NCBI GenBank assembly: GCA_937895975.1
Contig: CALBLG010000091.1
Location: forward strand, 1-13,679
DNA: 13,679 nucleotides
DNA from: an uncultured Slackia sp.
GTDB lineage: Bacteria; Actinomycetota; Coriobacteriia; Coriobacteriales; Eggerthellaceae
Direction of reading: 5' to 3'
Shown: piece after piece, positions 1 through 6,863 of the stretch
Layout: each line of letters begins with the position of its first letter
How positions within the stretch are numbered: the first letter of the stretch is position 1
Position numbers and translations under genes: made by a program
The notes under the pieces: model-generated
Seen by the model: the letters and a program-made list of their open reading frames with translations, nothing else
Database searches by the model: none
What the model was told of the DNA's origin: nothing

Positions 1-1
1 T

Positions 2-67
2 CGAAGGGGCCTGATCGGATTTTCGAACGCCTGGAACGTTGTGAGAAAATCTGGTCAGGCCCCTTCG
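2..67. repeat. Long inverted repeat / RNA hairpin downstream of the activase-tetR unit
   Basis: Positions 2-24 and 45-67 pair as a 23-base stem. The loop (25-44) can form a further 4-bp helix, AACG at 26-29 with CGTT at 37-40. Two of the 23 positions (15/54 and 17/52) are not Watson-Crick. Both become G-U wobbles if the plus strand is transcribed, but A-C mismatches on the minus strand. No T-run follows on the plus side, and the minus-strand flank lies outside the window. It could be a transcription terminator for the minus-strand unit, a terminator of a plus-strand gene lying to the left, or a structured RNA element. Confidence 0.6.
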
Positions 68-90
68 GCGCAGGGTGAGTCGCATCTCTT

Positions 91-720
91 CTATTCTTGC
101 GACGAGATATTCAACGCGGTTTGGATGCGTTGCAGCACCTCTTCTTTCTGGACGCCTTGCAACTTGCAAATCGCCTCGACAGTGTTGACGGCATTCCATT
201 TCTGGAAGTTCGCGATGGTTGAAAATTCCGGTGGGTTCTCGTTGCGGGCGAATGACGAGAACATTCCCACGATGCCGCTGATGTTGTAGCGCACGAACAG
301 CGTCGTTTGCTCGTTGAGCGCCTCGCCATTCGGGCACAGCGCCGCTTGCCAGACGTTGATGGCGATATCCATGATCTCGTCTATGACGCGTTCGGTTCCG
401 CCCCTCTGTATGAGCAGCGCGGTTCGATGCATGTGGCGGTTCGCTTCTTCGGGCGGAATTTCGTCGATCGACCCCGAAACCAGCAGCAACATTTCGTGGA
501 TGAGCGAATGCTTCGTCACCAACTCGCGCTCGAGCGCGCAGTGAATCAGCGAATCGATGTCGGCGAAGTGGTAGTAGAACGTTCCACGGTTCACGCCCGC
601 TTTCTCCACGATGGTGCGCACGGTAATCGCGCGTAGTTGGCGGTCGCGCAGCAATTCCCAAAAAGCGTCTATCAGGCGTTCTTCGGCGCACGCTGCCTGA
701 TCTTTTTTAGGCCTTGCCAT
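91..720 (-). CDS. TetR/AcrR-family transcriptional regulator
   Basis: This 209-residue protein is a typical one-component TetR-type DNA-binding regulator. Residues about 12-58 form the N-terminal three-helix domain. The recognition region reads TVRTIVEKAGVNRGTFYYHF (33-52), the classic TetR helix-turn-helix signature with the conserved YYHF segment. The remaining ~150 residues are a helical ligand-binding and dimer domain that I cannot tie to a ligand. It starts at ATG 718-720 and overlaps the last 14 bases of the upstream activase gene, so the two are probably co-transcribed and translationally coupled. The coupling suggests it controls its own unit; a palindrome next to the activase start (5100-5117) is the candidate operator. 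The family assignment is firm, while target and inducer (perhaps an acyl-CoA or related acid) are inference. Confidence 0.9.
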   Translation of the reverse strand: MARPKKDQAACAEERLIDAFWELLRDRQLRAITVRTIVEKAGVNRGTFYYHFADIDSLIHCALERELVTKHSLIHEMLLLVSGSIDEIPPEEANRHMHRTALLIQRGGTERVIDEIMDIAINVWQAALCPNGEALNEQTTLFVRYNISGIVGMFSSFARNENPPEFSTIANFQKWNAVNTVEAICKLQGVQKEEVLQRIQTALNISSQE

Positions 721-3700
721 GGGCGCCTCCCGTCGCGGTGCTCGACTTTGCGCTCATCACCAGCATCTGCAGGCGGTTTTCGACATTGGCGAAGCTCACG
801 TCGGGGTCGTAGTCGAGCGGCAAGATATTGGCATGGGGGTAGCGCTGCTTGAGCTGCTTGACGATACCTCGGCCCACAATGTGGTTCGGCAGGCAGCCGA
901 AGGGCTGCAGGATGACGAACGATGTGCAGCCCCGCGCGGCGTGGTGCAGAATTTCGGCGGGAATAAGCACGCCTTCGCCCGCGTCGAACGTGTGATGCAC
1001 GATGGGATCGCTCGCCTTTACCAGTTCGGGCATGCGGCAGGGCGCCTCATAGAGCGGGTGCGCCGCGCCGATGCGGTCGCATACGTCGTGCGCGTGCTCG
1101 AACAGCATATTGGCGATGCGGTTGAAGCCCACTTTGCTCGCCGGGCGGGTAACGTGGAACTCGCGCGATTGGGCATCTTGGTAGAAATAGGTTTTGCGAA
1201 TGACGTCGGTCATGCGGGCTTCGATAATTTCGAAGCCGTTGCGCTCGAGGTACGCCTCGATGTCGCGGTTCGCGCCTGGATGGAAGTTGAGCAGGTACTC
1301 GCCTACGATGAGCACGGTGGGACGGCGATTGCTGCGGTCGTATTCCACGGTGCTCATGATGTCTATGGCCTGCTTGAAGCCGCGTTTCGCGCCAGCAACG
1401 CCGTGGGCTTCCATACCGTTCATCACGGCGTCGATGGCCTGGTCGAATGCGGCGTTTGCCGAACCGGGGACCAGTTCATAGGGGCGCATGCGGCGCAGCA
1501 GCGCCTCAAGCGCGTCGATCATGGGCAGGCCCATGGCGATGCGAATGGCGCTCGCCAGGTTCATTTTGAATCCAGGGTGCAAGTTATGCGAGTCCACGTC
1601 GTCGTTGGTGATGATGGGCACGTGCGCGTATCCCGCGTCGTCGAGCGCCTTGCGCAGCAGCGCGGCGTAGTGCGTAAGGCGGCAGTCGCCGATGTATTTG
1701 CCTGTGCCGATGGCCACGTCCGCGTCGTCGTACTGGCCGCTTTCGAGTGCGGCAAGCGCTTCGCCGATCGTCATTTGCGCAGGGAAGCAGATGTCGTTGT
1801 GAACGTATTGCTTGCCCAGTTCGATTGCGCGTTCGCGACCAAGATCGAGCGGCACGGCGCGCACGCCTTGGCGGCAGAATACCGAGCTCATAAGGCGGCA
1901 GAACGCGTGCGAGGTGTTGGGAATGAGGATAACCTTCTCGCGGCGGTGCGCCTTGGTGAATTTCTGCGGGTAGGGGTCGGGCAGCTCGGCGGGTTCGACG
2001 GGCTTGTCCTGGCGGGCGCGGCGCGCGTCCACGGTTTCGACGAACGAGCGCACGCGGATGCGGAGCGGGCCCTCGGCGTCGCTTTCGTCCACTTTCAATA
2101 TGAGCGGCGTTTTGTTCGACCGCTCGCGCATCAGGCGGGTTATTTCGTCGCTGAGATAGGCATCGTGGCCGCAACCGAAGCTCACGAGCTGCACGTATTC
2201 CAGATGGGGGCTGTCTGCGGCGATAAGCGCGCTTCCCAGCATGCGTGCGTGGAAATTGTTCACCACGTCGATGCGGCTCTTCGAAAGGTCGACATTATCG
2301 ACCCCGGGTACCGCGTCGGGCGGCAACACCGACAGGCCCAGTTTGCAGAACATTTCGGGCAGGTGGTGGTTGACCAGCGGGTCGTTATGGTAGGGGCGAC
2401 TTGCGAGTACGATGGCATAGGTGTCGTTGTCGCGAGCTTCGTCAATAACCGTTTGTCCTCGTCTGAGCAGAGTGTTTTTGAATTCGTGCTGCGCAGCATC
2501 GGCAAGCTCGATGGCCGCCTGCGCCGTTTTCTGATTAATTCCGAACGCCTTGTTCAGATAGTCCGAAAGCTGGTGGTCTCGGTCGGCGGTCGAAAACCAG
2601 TGGAACAGCGGCGTGTCGAATGGGATGTTCCATTCCCGTTCGGGATCGTCGCTGCTTTTAATTACCATGGGGTAGCCCTTTACCACAGCGCACATCGACA
2701 CGCTGGTGTCGGCTTGGTTTTCGGTGGGCACGGTGGTGATTATGGGCATGAAAATGCGGTCGACGCCTTCGCGGGCAAGCTGGCGCACGTGTCCATGCAC
2801 GAGCTTCGCGGGGAAGCAGATGGTGTCCGACGTTACCGAGGGCAGCCCGTCTTCGTATATAGAGCGCACGCTGCGGCGTGAAAGGCGCACGTCGAAGCCG
2901 AGCGCGCGAAGGAGGGTGGTCCAAAACGGCGCGGTGTCCCACAGGGCGAGCACGCGCGGCAGGCCGATGGTTATGCCGCGCTTTTCGCAGAGGGCCTCGA
3001 CGGGCCACTCCTTGAACAAAAGGTGCTCGCGTTCCGCAAAAAGGTTGGTTGGCTTGATGCCGCGCGTGGTGGGCTTGGCGGTGGCGCTGCCTTCGATTTC
3101 GCCGCGCGCGCAACGATTGCCCGTGACAAACGCGCGCCCGTCGGAAAACGACACGATGGTTCGCGCGCAATGGTTCGCGCATTTGTCGCATGGCATATTC
3201 GCTTGGGTGGTGAAGTCGAACGAATCCAGCGCATCGAGCCCGATGAACGAGCTGGGGCTTCCATCGCTGCGTTCCTTCGCGATAAGCGCGGCGCCGATGG
3301 CGCCCATGAGCCCTGGGTATGGCGCGCGGGTCACGTTGCGGCCCAGGTGCAGTTCGAGCGCGCGCAATACCGCGTCGTTCGCGAACGTGCCGCCCTGCAC
3401 CACGATTTTATCGCCGAGCGAATCGAGATTCGACACGCGCACGACCTTTGTGAACACATTTTTGATGATGGACTGGCACAGCCCCGCCATGATGTCGTCG
3501 GGCGTGCGTCCGTTTTTCTGCTCGCTTACGATGCTCGAATTCATGAACACCGTGCAGCGGCTGCCCAAAAGCGCGGGGTTTTCGCTTCGGAATGCGGCCT
3601 CGGCGATGTGCTCGGTGGGAATGTTGAGCGATTGCGCGAAGTTCTCGAGGAACGATCCGCAACCGCTCGAACATGCCTCGTTCACCACGATGTCGCGCAC

Positions 3701-5095
3701 CACGCCGTCTTCAATCCAAAGGGCTTTCATGTCTTGGCCGCCGATGTCTAGAACGAAGGTCGCGTCGGGCACGAACTGCGTTGCCGCGCGCGCATGCGCG
3801 ACGGTTTCCACGGTGTGGCAATCGGCCGAAAGCGCGCTTGCGAACAGCTCTTCGCCATAGCCCGTCACGCCAACGCCGGCGATGTCGAGCGCAAGGCCGG
3901 CCGCGCTGTATCGCTCGCGCAGGGCTACAAGTGCGTCGCGCGCAATGGCAAGAGGCTCGCCCTCGTTGGAGGCGTAGAAACTGTCGATGGGCTCGCCGTC
4001 GTCGGTGACGATGGCGAGCTTCGTGGTGGTGCTGCCCGAATCGATGCCAAGCCACACGCGCACTGTGCCGTTTTCGTCGGCCAGCTCGGCCGCGCGCTTC
4101 ACACCGCCCGGGGTGCGCGCGGCGCCGTGGCGCTTTTCGAATTCGTCGCGTTCCTCCTGATTGGCGAACAAGGGGTCGCCAGCGGGCTTGGAACCAATCT
4201 TTTGCTCGAGGCCGTCGAGCTTCGCGTGCGCCGAAGCCGCGTCGAGACGCGCGTCGACGTTTGCGAACATGCCCGAAAGCGAGAGCGCTGCGCCGCGCGC
4301 GACCATGGTTTCAGGGTGGTCAGGGACAATCGCCTGGTCTTCGGCGAGATGAAGGCGCTCTTTGAATACCTCGATGAGCCGTGGGTTGAAAGTAAGCGGG
4401 CCGCCCAAGAACACCACGGGGGGCTTTGCTTCCAGACCCTGGGCCAGGCCGCCGAGCGTTTGTTTGGCGATGGCGTGGAAAGTCGAAAGGGCCAAGTCGC
4501 TTTTCTCGACGCCTCGGTTGAGCAGCGGCTGAATGTCGGTTTTCGCGTACACGCCGCATCGGCCCGAAATGTCGTAGACGCAGCTGCCTGCTTCGGCGGC
4601 CTCGTCGAAATGCTCCACGGGGATGTTCAGCACCTCGGCCACTTCGTCGATGAACGCTCCCGTGCCGCCCGCGCAGCTTCCGTTCATGCGCATATCGGCC
4701 ACTTCTTGGCCGCCGGTCGATTCGTCGTGGCGGAAGAAAATCATCTTGGCATCTTGTCCGCCCAGTTCGATGGCGCAATTCGCCTGCGGATACAGCGCAC
4801 CGACCGAAACGGCGCTCGCGACCACTTCTTGAATGAAGGGAGCGCCTATTGCTTCGGCTATGTCTTCAGACCCCGAGCCGCACAGGGCCACGCGGATGGC
4901 CGCCTTGGGGAAGCGGCGCGCAATTTCGTCGAGTACCGCAGCGGTTGTTTGGATTTGGCGCGCGCCGTGGCGGCGGTACGTTTCGAAGAGCGTTTCGCCC
5001 GTGAGTGCGTCGAGCACGACGGCTTTTACCGTGGTCGAGCCCACGTCGATACCAACATTAAGCTTCAGGGAACATTCGGAATTGACTGCGGTCAT
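707..5095 (-). CDS. Acyl-CoA dehydratase activase-related protein (HgdC/YjiL-like, two BadF-type ATPase domains)
   Basis: This 1462-residue cytoplasmic iron-sulfur ATPase belongs to the family that drives one-electron reduction of 2-hydroxyacyl-CoA dehydratases and benzoyl-CoA-type reductases at the cost of ATP. There are two tandem ASKHA ATPase domains. Domain 1 has GIDVGST at 15-21, LGGQDAK at 111-117, and cysteines C141 (GSCAGGTG) and C180 (GRCGVYAKTD). Domain 2 has GIDSGST at 350-356, GGQDMK at 452-457, and C475/C479 (EACSSGCGS) and C514 (GSRCTVF). In HgdC the equivalent cysteines hold a 4Fe-4S cluster. A further cluster C636, C639, C643, C662 follows, then about 770 residues of DUF2229/HgdB-like sequence. 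The length fits the large fused family of roughly 1400-1500 residues. Start ATG 5093-5095 has an AAGG ribosome-binding site within the palindrome. No dehydratase A/B subunits are visible in the window, so the substrate is unknown. Confidence 0.9.
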   Translation of the reverse strand: MTAVNSECSLKLNVGIDVGSTTVKAVVLDALTGETLFETYRRHGARQIQTTAAVLDEIARRFPKAAIRVALCGSGSEDIAEAIGAPFIQEVVASAVSVGALYPQANCAIELGGQDAKMIFFRHDESTGGQEVADMRMNGSCAGGTGAFIDEVAEVLNIPVEHFDEAAEAGSCVYDISGRCGVYAKTDIQPLLNRGVEKSDLALSTFHAIAKQTLGGLAQGLEAKPPVVFLGGPLTFNPRLIEVFKERLHLAEDQAIVPDHPETMVARGAALSLSGMFANVDARLDAASAHAKLDGLEQKIGSKPAGDPLFANQEERDEFEKRHGAARTPGGVKRAAELADENGTVRVWLGIDSGSTTTKLAIVTDDGEPIDSFYASNEGEPLAIARDALVALRERYSAAGLALDIAGVGVTGYGEELFASALSADCHTVETVAHARAATQFVPDATFVLDIGGQDMKALWIEDGVVRDIVVNEACSSGCGSFLENFAQSLNIPTEHIAEAAFRSENPALLGSRCTVFMNSSIVSEQKNGRTPDDIMAGLCQSIIKNVFTKVVRVSNLDSLGDKIVVQGGTFANDAVLRALELHLGRNVTRAPYPGLMGAIGAALIAKERSDGSPSSFIGLDALDSFDFTTQANMPCDKCANHCARTIVSFSDGRAFVTGNRCARGEIEGSATAKPTTRGIKPTNLFAEREHLLFKEWPVEALCEKRGITIGLPRVLALWDTAPFWTTLLRALGFDVRLSRRSVRSIYEDGLPSVTSDTICFPAKLVHGHVRQLAREGVDRIFMPIITTVPTENQADTSVSMCAVVKGYPMVIKSSDDPEREWNIPFDTPLFHWFSTADRDHQLSDYLNKAFGINQKTAQAAIELADAAQHEFKNTLLRRGQTVIDEARDNDTYAIVLASRPYHNDPLVNHHLPEMFCKLGLSVLPPDAVPGVDNVDLSKSRIDVVNNFHARMLGSALIAADSPHLEYVQLVSFGCGHDAYLSDEITRLMRERSNKTPLILKVDESDAEGPLRIRVRSFVETVDARRARQDKPVEPAELPDPYPQKFTKAHRREKVILIPNTSHAFCRLMSSVFCRQGVRAVPLDLGRERAIELGKQYVHNDICFPAQMTIGEALAALESGQYDDADVAIGTGKYIGDCRLTHYAALLRKALDDAGYAHVPIITNDDVDSHNLHPGFKMNLASAIRIAMGLPMIDALEALLRRMRPYELVPGSANAAFDQAIDAVMNGMEAHGVAGAKRGFKQAIDIMSTVEYDRSNRRPTVLIVGEYLLNFHPGANRDIEAYLERNGFEIIEARMTDVIRKTYFYQDAQSREFHVTRPASKVGFNRIANMLFEHAHDVCDRIGAAHPLYEAPCRMPELVKASDPIVHHTFDAGEGVLIPAEILHHAARGCTSFVILQPFGCLPNHIVGRGIVKQLKQRYPHANILPLDYDPDVSFANVENRLQMLVMSAKSSTATGGAHGKA

Positions 5096-5099
5096 GGCT

Positions 5100-5117
5100 A
5101 CCTTACATATGTATGGT
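5100..5117. promoter_or_regulatory. Candidate TetR-family operator overlapping the activase ribosome-binding site
   Basis: The 18 bases ACCTTACATATGTATGGT form a palindrome with one mismatched pair (5103/5114), centred on CATATG. It begins five bases upstream of the activase ATG and includes the minus-strand AAGG that serves as its ribosome-binding site. Size and symmetry fit TetR-family operators, and a TetR gene closes the same transcript. Assignment to that regulator is inference. Confidence 0.5.
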
Positions 5118-5132
5118 TAATAGAACAGTGTG

Positions 5133-5159
5133 AGTATTTTATTGCGACATCGTGTTCAA
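5133..5159 (-). promoter_or_regulatory. Possible promoter of the activase-tetR unit
   Basis: On the minus strand, TTGAAC (5159-5154) and AATACT (5138-5133) are separated by 15 bases in an AT-rich stretch. The spacing is short and the -10 match is partial. Transcription from here would run through the palindrome at 5100-5117, so a bound repressor could block the transcript. Confidence 0.3.
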
Positions 5160-5252
5160 TTAAAATGGGCAACGGGTTTGTTACCATCTAGTTTCCATCG
5201 TTGTATTGGACTGGGCTGCGAACATTTTTCGCTCGAGTTTCGAAAACGTGCT

Positions 5253-5280
5253 TTGCGAATTGAGAATCATCGGGTATAAT
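5253..5280 (+). promoter_or_regulatory. Promoter of the tRNA-Leu gene
   Basis: A -35 element TTGCGA (5253-5258) lies 16 bases before a perfect -10 hexamer TATAAT (5275-5280). The expected start of transcription falls a few bases before the mature tRNA 5' end at 5291. Confidence 0.75.
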
Positions 5281-5290
5281 GCAGCTTCGC

Positions 5291-5374
5291 GCCCGAGTGG
5301 CGGAATGGCAGACGCGGCGGTCTCAAAAACCGTTGTCGAAAGACGTGCGAGTTCGACTCTCGCCTCGGGCACCA
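5291..5374 (+). tRNA. tRNA-Leu (anticodon CAA)
   Basis: This 84-base class II tRNA decodes UUG leucine codons. The acceptor stem is GCCCGAG (5291-5297) with CTCGGGC (5364-5370), followed by discriminator A and an encoded CCA (5372-5374). The anticodon loop CTCAAAA (5322-5328) carries CAA at 5324-5326. A long variable arm (around TGTCGAAAGACG) and a T loop containing GTTCGACTC support leucine rather than a class I tRNA. It is a single-gene unit with its own promoter immediately upstream and an intrinsic terminator 13 bases downstream. Confidence 0.96.
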
Positions 5375-5387
5375 TTCGAATTTGGAA

Positions 5388-5414
5388 AGGCCGGCTTCAT
5401 AGCCGGTCTTTTTT
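5388..5414 (+). terminator. Intrinsic terminator of tRNA-Leu
   Basis: An 8-bp stem (5388-5395 with 5402-5409, one G-U pair) with loop TTCATA is followed by a run of T residues to 5414. It lies directly behind the tRNA and matches the standard stem-plus-U-tract terminator. Confidence 0.85.
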
Positions 5415-5510
5415 GTTTCAAGTGCGGGCTCTTCTCGGGTTTATAGGGTTGGTCGCGTCGCCGCTAGGTGCCTTTCGGTCCTGTCTGCCACGTGGGCGTT
5501 TTCCTGGTAA

Positions 5511-5531
5511 AAAACGCAGGGATAGTGCACC
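5511..5531 (-). repeat. Intergenic repeat, copy A
   Basis: On the minus strand this reads GGTGCACTATCCCTGCGTTT followed by T. It matches copy B at 17 of 21 positions and copy C at 18 of 21. Its AAAACGC end also forms one arm of the hairpin at 5496-5517. Confidence 0.6.
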
Positions 5532-5561
5532 ACTTCCGTATTTCGAGCTAGCAAATGGCGG

Positions 5562-5582
5562 AAAACGCAGGCTTAGTGCAGA
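5562..5582 (-). repeat. Intergenic repeat, copy B
   Basis: On the minus strand this reads TCTGCACTAAGCCTGCGTTT followed by T. It is in the same orientation as copy A, offset by 51 bases. A weaker relative (CATTCCCGCGTTTTT on the minus strand) lies at about 5593-5607. Confidence 0.55.
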
Positions 5583-5680
5583 TTCCTTTCCTAAAAACGC
5601 GGGAATGCCTCAATGCGGGCTGCAAAACCCCAGGTCACGCTTTTCTGCAAGGCATTAGTTGTTCGGGTTTGCGGGAACAT

Positions 5681-5701
5681 GGTGCACTAACCCTTCGATT
5701 T
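5681..5701 (+). repeat. Intergenic repeat, copy C (inverted relative to A and B)
   Basis: On the plus strand this reads GGTGCACTAACCCTTCGATT followed by T. It agrees with copy A at 18 of 21 positions but in the opposite orientation, so A and C form a widely spaced inverted pair across 5511-5701. Confidence 0.5.
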
Positions 5702-5857
5702 CAGCCACGGCAGCGAAAGTCCACGTGCCTGGGTCCTCTCTTCGTAAAAATCTCGTCTGTTTCGGTTATATTGCTTTCGCCGCGCACTATCGCGTGGTAA
5801 AGTGCTCTCGCATTAGTGAAGGGCTCAAGTCCCAAAACCAAGGGAAGGGTTTTATTT

Positions 5858-6436
5858 ATGCAGAAGAAGCAGTCGCTCAAGCGGTCGGAATCGGTCGCGT
5901 TTTGCGGTTTGGCCATCGCGCTTCTGGCGGTGAGCGCATGGGTTACGGTGCCGCTTGGCCCCATTCCGTTCACGCTGCAAACCATGATGCTCGCGTTTGT
6001 GGTGCTGCTGTTCCCGGCGCGCGAGGCGGTTGTCAGCGTCGCTGGCTATGTGGCGCTTGGCGCGATTGGCGTGCCGGTGTTTTCTGGCATGAAGGGCGGC
6101 TTGGCTTCGGTTTTGGGCCCCACGGGCGGCTTCATCATCGGCTTCGTTCTGGGAACCATCGCTGCGGTGCTGGTGCTGAAGGCATGGCGCGCCCCCAAGT
6201 CGAAGGTACTCGGCTTGGTGCGCGAATACGTGGCTGCCTTCGTGCTGCTGGCTATCTCGTATGCGTGTGGTTGGGCGCAATTGATGGCCGTGGCGGGCAT
6301 GGACCCCATGGCGGCGTTTCTTGCGGGCATCGCGCCGTTTATCGTGCTCGACGCCATTAAAGTGGTCGTTGGCGTAAGCCTTGCCCATGCGCTTCGCCAA
6401 GCGGTTCCTGCGCTGCGTCGCGCGAACGAGGCATAG
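5858..6436 (+). CDS. bioY: BioY, biotin ECF transporter substrate-binding (S) component
   Basis: This 192-residue integral membrane protein binds biotin and is expected to work with the shared ECF energising module (EcfA/A'/T), which is not in the window. The BioY hallmark VPLGPIPFTLQT lies at 31-42, and GAIGVPVFSG (68-77) and LGPTGGFIIGF (86-96) are also present. About six hydrophobic spans follow a short basic N-terminus (KKQSLKR). The length is normal for the family. ATG 5858 is chosen because AAGGGAAGGG (5840-5849) sits eight bases upstream; an in-frame GTG at 5816 lacks such a site. It appears monocistronic, ending before a strong terminator at 6462. No biotin biosynthesis genes are adjacent, which fits a biotin-scavenging lifestyle but does not prove it. 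Confidence 0.92.
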   Translation: MQKKQSLKRSESVAFCGLAIALLAVSAWVTVPLGPIPFTLQTMMLAFVVLLFPAREAVVSVAGYVALGAIGVPVFSGMKGGLASVLGPTGGFIIGFVLGTIAAVLVLKAWRAPKSKVLGLVREYVAAFVLLAISYACGWAQLMAVAGMDPMAAFLAGIAPFIVLDAIKVVVGVSLAHALRQAVPALRRANEA

Positions 6437-6461
6437 TAATTCGCGGAAAATATGCTGATGG

Positions 6462-6498
6462 GAATCGCCCGCAGGTATGGCTTGCGGGCGATTCTTTG
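6462..6498 (+). terminator. Intrinsic terminator after bioY
   Basis: A perfect 12-bp stem, GAATCGCCCGCA (6462-6473) with TGCGGGCGATTC (6483-6494), has a 9-base loop and is followed by TTTGTATT. It lies 26 bases past the bioY stop codon. Confidence 0.85.
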
Positions 6499-6608
6499 TA
6501 TTGAAGCAAGCCGCCTGCGCCGCGGCGATGCGCGATGGTAGAATTGCGGCTTGTGCTGGTGAAGTCCGGAAGCGGGCGTGCGCTTCTTTTTCGAAAGGAG
6601 ACACGCTT

Positions 6609-6740
6609 ATGTTCGAAAGAATTTTGTTTGCCGCAGCAGCGGTCGCCACAATAGCAGGTTTCGTTTTAGAAGTCTGGCGAGAAATGAAGTCGAACGTGCT
6701 AACGGATGACGAAGGGAGAAAAAAGAAGGGCCGGAGCTAA
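6609..6740 (+). CDS. Small single-span membrane protein, 43 residues, function unknown
   Basis: I do not recognise this protein. ATG 6609 has a near-ideal Shine-Dalgarno AAGGAG (6595-6600) eight bases upstream, which argues for a real gene even though it is short. After MFER comes a hydrophobic stretch, ILFAAAAVATIAGFVLEVW (residues 5-23), long enough for one membrane span. A charged tail of 20 residues ends in GRKKKGRS. The basic C-terminus suggests that it stays in the cytoplasm. The same frame stays open upstream to 6477, but the upstream part lacks a ribosome-binding site. It lies between the bioY terminator and the tsaBD fusion. A TAGAAT at 6539-6544 could be its -10 element, though without a matching -35. 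Confidence 0.65.
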   Translation: MFERILFAAAAVATIAGFVLEVWREMKSNVLTDDEGRKKKGRS

Positions 6741-6771
6741 CCGACCCAACCAATTCAACTGTACCTGCGCC

Positions 6772-6813
6772 GCCCGTGTGTCCTAGCAGCTAGCAACTAA
6801 CAGGACGGGCTTT
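6772..6813 (+). terminator. Possible weak terminator after the 43-residue gene
   Basis: GCCC (6772-6775) pairs with GGGC (6807-6810), and GTCCT (6780-6784) with AGGAC (6802-6806), with a GTGT bulge on one side. A short TTT follows. The large loop contains tandem CTAGCA-like repeats. The helix is imperfect, so the call is tentative. Confidence 0.4.
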
Positions 6814-6830
6814 GCCAGTACGCTTTGCAT

Positions 6831-6836
6831 TATAAC
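6831..6836 (+). promoter_or_regulatory. Candidate -10 element for the tsaB-rimI-tsaD gene
   Basis: TATAAC at 6831-6836 is close to the consensus hexamer, but no convincing -35 lies 16-18 bases upstream. If it is used, transcription starts near 6843, which would exclude the upstream TTG (6825) and GTG (6837) start codons of the fusion gene. Confidence 0.35.
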
Positions 6837-6863
6837 GTGAATCGCGGCGGTTTTCCAGCCGCC

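Larger units (their letters stand above)
5415..5857. other. Gene-free stretch between tRNA-Leu and bioY
   Basis: About 440 bases hold no convincing gene; the short open frames here lack ribosome-binding sites and recognisable protein features. The left half contains a 7-bp hairpin (GCGTTTT 5496-5502 with AAAACGC 5511-5517) and three copies of a 21-base repeat. The right half is the bioY leader. TATATT at 5767-5772 or TAAAGT at 5798-5803 could be its -10 element, but no good -35 pairs with either. I see no riboswitch or BirA-type operator. Confidence 0.6.

Noticed and set aside
719..2881. 720-residue open frame on the plus strand opposite the activase gene
   Set aside because: It is antisense to a clear protein family member, has repetitive Ala/Arg/Val/His composition typical of high-GC shadow frames, and no recognisable domain.
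3794..5191. 465-residue open frame on the plus strand opposite the activase N-terminus
   Set aside because: Shadow of the activase gene; it runs through the activase promoter region and has no ribosome-binding site or known motif.
5181..5375. 64-residue minus-strand frame beginning MVPEARVELARLST
   Set aside because: This is the reverse translation of the tRNA-Leu gene, a common false protein call across tRNA genes.
5206..5658. 150-residue plus-strand frame running through tRNA-Leu, its terminator and the repeats
   Set aside because: It overlaps an RNA gene and terminator, lacks a ribosome-binding site and shows no protein-like pattern.
5511..5701. CRISPR array suggested by repeated 21-base units
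   Set aside because: Only three degenerate copies, unequal spacing (51 and about 119 bases), one inverted, and no cas genes in the window.
5822..5857. Riboswitch in the bioY leader
   Set aside because: No extended conserved structure is seen, and biotin uptake genes are usually controlled by repressor proteins, for which no operator is visible here.
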